Assembly: GCA_934591815.1 (NCBI GenBank)
Contig: CAKTPV010000012.1
Span: 6,499-70,498 of the forward strand
Direction of reading: 5' to 3'
From: an uncultured Oscillospiraceae bacterium
GTDB lineage: Bacteria; Bacillota; Clostridia; Oscillospirales; Oscillospiraceae
Length of the DNA stretch: 64,000 nucleotides
Made by a program: the position numbers and the translations under genes. Shown in pieces: positions 60,119 to 64,000 of this stretch (positions are counted from its first letter, which is position 1; each line of letters opens with the position of its first letter). The notes beneath the pieces are model-generated. The model was given only the letters and a program-made list of their open reading frames with translations. It was not told the DNA's origin and did not search any database.

Positions 60119-60131
60119 GGAGGCGTTTTCC

Positions 60132-61391
60132 ATGCCCCGTACTGCGGAGATCATCGCTGTCGGCAGCGAGCTGCTGACCGGCGGCGTCACCAATACCAAC
60201 GCCCGGTTCCTGTCGGAGCTGCTGACCGCCGCCGGTGTGGACGTGCTGTACCACACCGCCGTAGGCGACGACGAGAACCGTCTGGAGGCCGCCGTCACCG
60301 CCGCTGCGCGGCGGGCGGAGCTGCTGGTGTTCACCGGCGGCCTCGGCCCCACCTACGACGATATGACGAAAACGGCGGTATGCGCCGCGCTGGACACGCC
60401 GCTGGTCTACCACCCGGAGGCGGAGGCGGACATCCGCCGCTACTTCGACACCGTGTTCCACCGGGAGATGCCCGCCTGCAATTTGCAGCAGGCCTATCTG
60501 CCGGCGGGCTGCACCGTGTTCCGCAACCCGGTGGGTACCGCCCCCGGCTGCGCCTTTACCGCCGGCGGCGTCACCGCCGTGCTGCTGCCCGGCGTCCCCT
60601 CGGAGTGCCGGTATCTGGCGGAGCACTGCCTCCTGCCCTATCTGGAGCAGCTCCATGGGCAGGTGATCCGCGCCCACGACCTGCGGATCTTCGGTCTGAC
60701 AGAGCCGCAGGTACAGGAGCTTTTAAGCGACCTCCTCCGGCAGGAGGCGGATCTGACCCTGTCGCCCTTCGCTCTGCCCGGCGAGGTATCGCTGCACCTG
60801 TCCGCCCGCGCCGATGATGAGGCAGCCTGCGAGGCGCGGATGGCGCCGGTGCTGGCGGCGGTACAGCATCGTCTGGGCGGCTATCTCTACGGGCAGGATG
60901 TTTCCGGGCTGGAGGAGGCGGTGTTCCGCCTCTGCCGGGGCAGGCATCTGACCCTCTCCGCCGCCGAGAGCTGTACCGGCGGCCTCATCGCCAAGCGCCT
61001 GACGGATGTCCCCGGCGCGTCGCAGGTATTTCTGGGCGGCGTGGTCAGCTATACCAACGGGGTAAAGAACCATGTGCTGGGCGTGCCGGCCTCCCTGCTG
61101 GAATCCTACGGCGCTGTATCCGCCCCCGTGGCCCGCGCTATGGCTATGGGCGTCCGCGTCCTCACCGGCTCTGATCTGGCCCTGTCCGTCACCGGGCTGG
61201 CCGGGCCGGACGGCGACGGCCGGGGCAACCCGGTGGGCACGGTGTTTGTCGCCCTTTCCGCGCCGGAGGGCGTCTTTGTCCGGCAGCTGGCGCTGGGCGG
61301 CGGCCGGGAGCGTATCCGCACCCTGTCCGCCCACCATGCCCTCGACCTGCTGCGCCGCTATCTCACCGATCAAATGACAGAAGGAGAATGA
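60132..61391 (+). CDS. cinA: CinA family protein (ADP-ribose pyrophosphatase/nicotinamide-nucleotide amidase)
   Basis: A 419-residue protein. The N-terminal molybdopterin-binding-like domain shows AEIIAVGSELLTGGVTNTNA and TGGLGPTYDDMTK. The C-terminal amidase domain has ESCTGGLIAKRLTDVPGAS and SVTGLAGPDG. It recycles pyridine nucleotides and is linked with competence in some Firmicutes. The start follows TAAGGAGG; the longer upstream frame is rejected. Confidence 0.94.
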   Translation: MPRTAEIIAVGSELLTGGVTNTNARFLSELLTAAGVDVLYHTAVGDDENRLEAAVTAAARRAELLVFTGGLGPTYDDMTKTAVCAALDTPLVYHPEAEADIRRYFDTVFHREMPACNLQQAYLPAGCTVFRNPVGTAPGCAFTAGGVTAVLLPGVPSECRYLAEHCLLPYLEQLHGQVIRAHDLRIFGLTEPQVQELLSDLLRQEADLTLSPFALPGEVSLHLSARADDEAACEARMAPVLAAVQHRLGGYLYGQDVSGLEEAVFRLCRGRHLTLSAAESCTGGLIAKRLTDVPGASQVFLGGVVSYTNGVKNHVLGVPASLLESYGAVSAPVARAMAMGVRVLTGSDLALSVTGLAGPDGDGRGNPVGTVFVALSAPEGVFVRQLALGGGRERIRTLSAHHALDLLRRYLTDQMTEGE

Positions 61392-61394
61392 CTC

Positions 61395-61868
61395 ATGGCT
61401 AAGAACAAAGCCCAAGTAAACGTGAACCACTATGCCAATCAGGAGGAGGCCATCCGCAAGGCGAAGGGCAATCCCAACAAAAACGTGCATCACAAGAAGA
61501 AAAACAGCAACTACGGCGGCTATACCGCCGGCAGCTACATGGCCCAGAAGATCATGGACAAGGCCGGCCAGCAGGAGAGGGTACAGCTCCCCACATGGCT
61601 GAAGGTCTGGCTGGGCGTGGTGTTCGGCGCTCTGCTGGTGGTGCTGGTGCTGCGTCTGGCGGTGTACAAGGACAGCGTCCTGCTCAACAGCCTGTCCTCC
61701 CTGCTGCTGGGTGTGGCGTGCCTGTCCCTGTTCTACATCCGCCGCTTCAAGCACACCCAGAAGGGCAGCACCTTCTATAAGGTCATCACCGTGCTGCTGA
61801 CCATCTGCGGCGTGATCTACACGGTCATGGGTGCGGTGGGACTGCTGATACTGGCCGGTATCCTGTAA
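61395..61868 (+). CDS. Small membrane protein of unknown function
   Basis: A 157-residue protein. The first 65 residues are hydrophilic and very basic (NVHHKKKNSNYGG), followed by three predicted membrane helices (about 70-88, 97-113 and 127-153). It follows cinA by three bases with its ribosome binding site AAGGAG inside the cinA end. I do not recognise the family. The lysine/histidine-rich N-terminus would face the cytosol. Confidence 0.75.
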   Translation: MAKNKAQVNVNHYANQEEAIRKAKGNPNKNVHHKKKNSNYGGYTAGSYMAQKIMDKAGQQERVQLPTWLKVWLGVVFGALLVVLVLRLAVYKDSVLLNSLSSLLLGVACLSLFYIRRFKHTQKGSTFYKVITVLLTICGVIYTVMGAVGLLILAGIL

Positions 61869-61896
61869 AAAAGCGGGTTTTTCAGCAAAATTGCCA

Positions 61897-61925
61897 TTGA
61901 CAAGGGCAGTTTTTGTGAGTATAGT
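61897..61925 (+). promoter_or_regulatory. Promoter of the ileS T-box leader
   Basis: TTGACA (61897-61902) and TATAGT (61920-61925) with a 17-base spacer. Confidence 0.88.
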
Positions 61926-61931
61926 AGCGTT

Positions 61932-62223
61932 ATCTTAAGGATACACTGTATAACTGCGATGATGGAGACGCGCCCCGCCTCCCTGCCGCGCAAAGAGAGC
62001 CGCCGTTTGGTGAAAGGCGGACGGGCAGCCGGTCTGGGGTATCACTCCTGAGCATCCGCCTGATGGCTTTTCAGCCGGTAAGCGCGGACGGCGGCGGGCC
62101 GTTATCTTCCCGTACCCACGGTTGGTGGGAGTGAGTGGTCACAGCTGTGACAACGAGAGTGGTACCGCAGAGGATGCTTTTACGCGCCTTTGTCTCTTCG
62201 GAGGCAAAGGCGCTTTTTATTTT
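61932..62223 (+). promoter_or_regulatory. T-box riboswitch of ileS
   Basis: The conserved T-box sequence is AACGAGAGTGGTACCGC (62152-62168). A stem I region follows the promoter, with an ATC specifier at 62041-62043 matching isoleucine. The terminator is GCGCCTTTG/CAAAGGCGC (62184-62192 with 62205-62213) followed by TTTTTATTTT. Uncharged tRNA-Ile would stabilise the antiterminator and allow ileS expression. The exact specifier loop is inferred. Confidence 0.92.
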
Positions 62224-62258
62224 GTCAATCAAAAAAATCAGATAAAAGGAGAAGCAAC

Positions 62259-64000
62259 ATGGAGTACAAAAAGACACTGAATATGCCCAAGAGCGGCTTT
62301 CCCATGCGGGCGGGCCTGCCCAAGCGCGAGCCGGATATGCTCAAGCACTGGGAGGAGATCGACCTCTATAACGAGCTGCTGAAGAAGAACGAGGGCAAGC
62401 CCCTGTTCTCCCTGCACGATGGCCCTCCGTTCTCCAACGGCGCGCTGCACATGGGTCATGCCCTGAACAAGTCCCTGAAGGACTTTATCACCCGTATGTA
62501 CGCCATGCGGGGCTACTATACCCCCTATATCCCCGGCTGGGACAACCACGGTATGCCCATCGAGTCCGCCATCATCAAGCAGAACAAGCTGAACCACAAG
62601 GCCATGAGCGTGGCGGACTTCCGCACCGCCTGCCATGAGTTTGCCGACCACTATATCGACGTCCAGCGCGAGGGCTTCAAGCGCATGGGCGTGGTGGCCG
62701 ACTGGGAGCATCCCTACAAGACCATGGACCCCGGCTTTGAAGCGCAGGAGGTTCGGGTCTTCGGCAAGATGTACCAGAACGGCCACATCTACAAGGGTCT
62801 CAAGCCCGTGTACTGGTGCCCCCACGACGAGACGGCGCTGGCCGAGGCGGAGATCGAGTACAAGGACGATCCCTGCACCACCGTCTATGTCAAGTTCCCC
62901 ATCCACGACGATCTGGGCAAGCTGCCCCATCTGGATCACAGCAAGCTGTCCTTCGTGATCTGGACCACCACCATCTGGACGCTGCCCGGCAACCTGGCCA
63001 TCGCCCTGCATCCCGACGAGAGCTACGCCGTGGTGAAGGCCCCCAACGGCGAGCTGTACGTCATGGCCGAGGCGCTGACCGGGAAGGTCATGAAGATCGG
63101 CGGCTTCGACAGCTACGAGATCGTGGAGACCCACCCCGGCAGCTTCTTTGAGAATATGCTGGCTGACCACCCCTTCCTGCCCAAGACCTCCCGTCTGGTG
63201 CTGGCGGACTACGTCACCATGGATTCCGGTACCGGCTGCGTCCACACTGCTCCCGGCTTCGGCGCCGACGACTATCTCACCTGCAAGCGCTACGGCATGG
63301 ACATGGTGGTGCCCGTGGACGATCAGGGCAAGCACACCGCCTACGCCGGCAAGTACGAGGGCATGACCACCGACGCGTCCAACCCCGTCATTTTGCAGGA
63401 TATGAAGGACAACGGCGCTCTCTTCGCCAGCGAGGACATCGTCCACAGCTATCCCCACTGCTGGCGCTGCAAGAATCCCATCATCTTCCGCGCCACCCCC
63501 CAGTGGTTCTGCTCCGTGGACTCCTTCAAGGACGACGCCATCGCCGCCTGCGAGGACGTGCGCTGGGTGCCCGCATGGGGCAAGGACCGTATGCGCTCCA
63601 TGATCCTGGAGCGTACCGACTGGTGCATCAGCCGCCAGCGCCGCTGGGGTCTGCCCATCCCCGTGTTCTACTGCAAGGACTGCGGCAAACCCGTCTGCAC
63701 CGAGGAGAGCATCGAGGCGGTGGCCGGCCTGTTCGAGGAGAAGGGCTCCAACGCATGGTTCGATATGGACGCCGCCGATATCCTGCCCAAGGGCTTCACC
63801 TGCCCCCACTGCGGCAAGGCCGCCGGCTTTGAGAAGGAGACGGACACGCTGGACGGCTGGTTCGACTCCGGCTCCACCCACTTTGCCGCCATGGAGCGCG
63901 ACCAGCACTTCTGGCCCGCCACCATGTATATCGAGGGTCTTGACCAGTACCGCGGCTGGTTCCAGTCCTCCCTGCTGGTGGCCGTAGGCGCGCTGGGCCG
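62259..64000 (+). CDS. ileS: Isoleucyl-tRNA synthetase, C-terminus outside the window
   Basis: The frame opens with ATG 62259 after AAAGGAG and runs off the right edge with 580 codons and no stop. The N-terminus MEYKKTLNMPKSGFPMRAGL and DGPPFSNGALHMGHALNK, with the HIGH motif as HMGH, identify IleRS. The connective editing domain follows (FVIWTTTIWTLPGNLAIALH), and the last visible part is GLDQYRGWFQSSLL. It is under T-box control. Confidence 0.97.
   Translation, partial: MEYKKTLNMPKSGFPMRAGLPKREPDMLKHWEEIDLYNELLKKNEGKPLFSLHDGPPFSNGALHMGHALNKSLKDFITRMYAMRGYYTPYIPGWDNHGMPIESAIIKQNKLNHKAMSVADFRTACHEFADHYIDVQREGFKRMGVVADWEHPYKTMDPGFEAQEVRVFGKMYQNGHIYKGLKPVYWCPHDETALAEAEIEYKDDPCTTVYVKFPIHDDLGKLPHLDHSKLSFVIWTTTIWTLPGNLAIALHPDESYAVVKAPNGELYVMAEALTGKVMKIGGFDSYEIVETHPGSFFENMLADHPFLPKTSRLVLADYVTMDSGTGCVHTAPGFGADDYLTCKRYGMDMVVPVDDQGKHTAYAGKYEGMTTDASNPVILQDMKDNGALFASEDIVHSYPHCWRCKNPIIFRATPQWFCSVDSFKDDAIAACEDVRWVPAWGKDRMRSMILERTDWCISRQRRWGLPIPVFYCKDCGKPVCTEESIEAVAGLFEEKGSNAWFDMDAADILPKGFTCPHCGKAAGFEKETDTLDGWFDSGSTHFAAMERDQHFWPATMYIEGLDQYRGWFQSSLLVAVGALG

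Noticed and set aside
1-64000. CRISPR array, transposon, prophage or integrase
   Set aside because: I found no regularly spaced direct repeats, transposase or integrase motifs, or phage genes.

Overview
The window is a GC-rich (roughly 60%), densely packed bacterial chromosome segment. Gene content points to a spore-forming Firmicute of the class Clostridia, probably a gut member of the Oscillospiraceae. Clues are a SpoIIID-type sporulation regulator, an ileS T-box leader, an SRP RNA upstream of dnaX, the nusA-infB operon in Firmicute order, pyruvate:ferredoxin oxidoreductase, a bile salt hydrolase-type enzyme, sodium-coupled transporters and a cohesin/dockerin pair. I see no insertion sequence, prophage, CRISPR array, rRNA or intact tRNA. 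The genus assignment is inference.

Layout. 1-2735: start of an ABC exporter and its MarR-type regulator with a palindromic operator, then feoB behind a short leader that ends in a strong terminator. 2750-5215: SRP RNA, dnaX, ybaB. 5265-8030 (minus): AI-2E-family permease, hotdog thioesterase and DUF3810 membrane protein as one coupled unit. 8257-9138: lipid kinase-like gene. 9208-12772 (minus): two near-identical tandem sodium symporters with the same promoter hexamers. 13147-14175 (minus): DUF2804 protein. 14276-17237: zinc operon zur-znuA-znuC-znuB with a palindromic operator. 17335-25561: rimP-nusA-ylxR-ylxQ-infB-rbfA-nrnA-truB-ribF behind an attenuator-like leader.

25632-32226: two small unknown proteins, DUF1846, tex, a spoIIID gene without a standard start codon, an orphan glutaminase-like protein behind a very short terminated leader, and a LysR regulator divergent from brnQ (32496). 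33958-36577: MoxR AAA ATPase plus VWA protein. 36644-37519 (minus): homocysteine S-methyltransferase. 37707-41749 (minus): a secreted dockerin-bearing lysozyme-like protein followed by a membrane-anchored cohesin-like/cadherin-like receptor; a DUF4015 glycosidase-like protein lies divergently at 41988. 43720-46296 (minus): SsuABC-like importer. 46403-47536: cysK with an Rrf2-type operator and a 28-residue Cys-rich upstream ORF. 47736-50273: pyk, proC. 50344-52604: bile salt hydrolase, then thioesterase and class B sortase on the minus strand. 52803-56423 (minus): nifJ. 56801-61868: yifB/comM, lysE, thiI, cinA and a small membrane protein. 61897-64000: T-box leader and ileS, which runs off the window.

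The features I consider most worth following are the cohesin/dockerin cell-surface pair, the Cys-rich leader ORF of cysK, the two short terminated leader RNAs (feoB and the glutaminase-like gene), and the ATC-initiated spoIIID. Most of the long ORFs on the opposite strand are GC-driven shadows of these genes.
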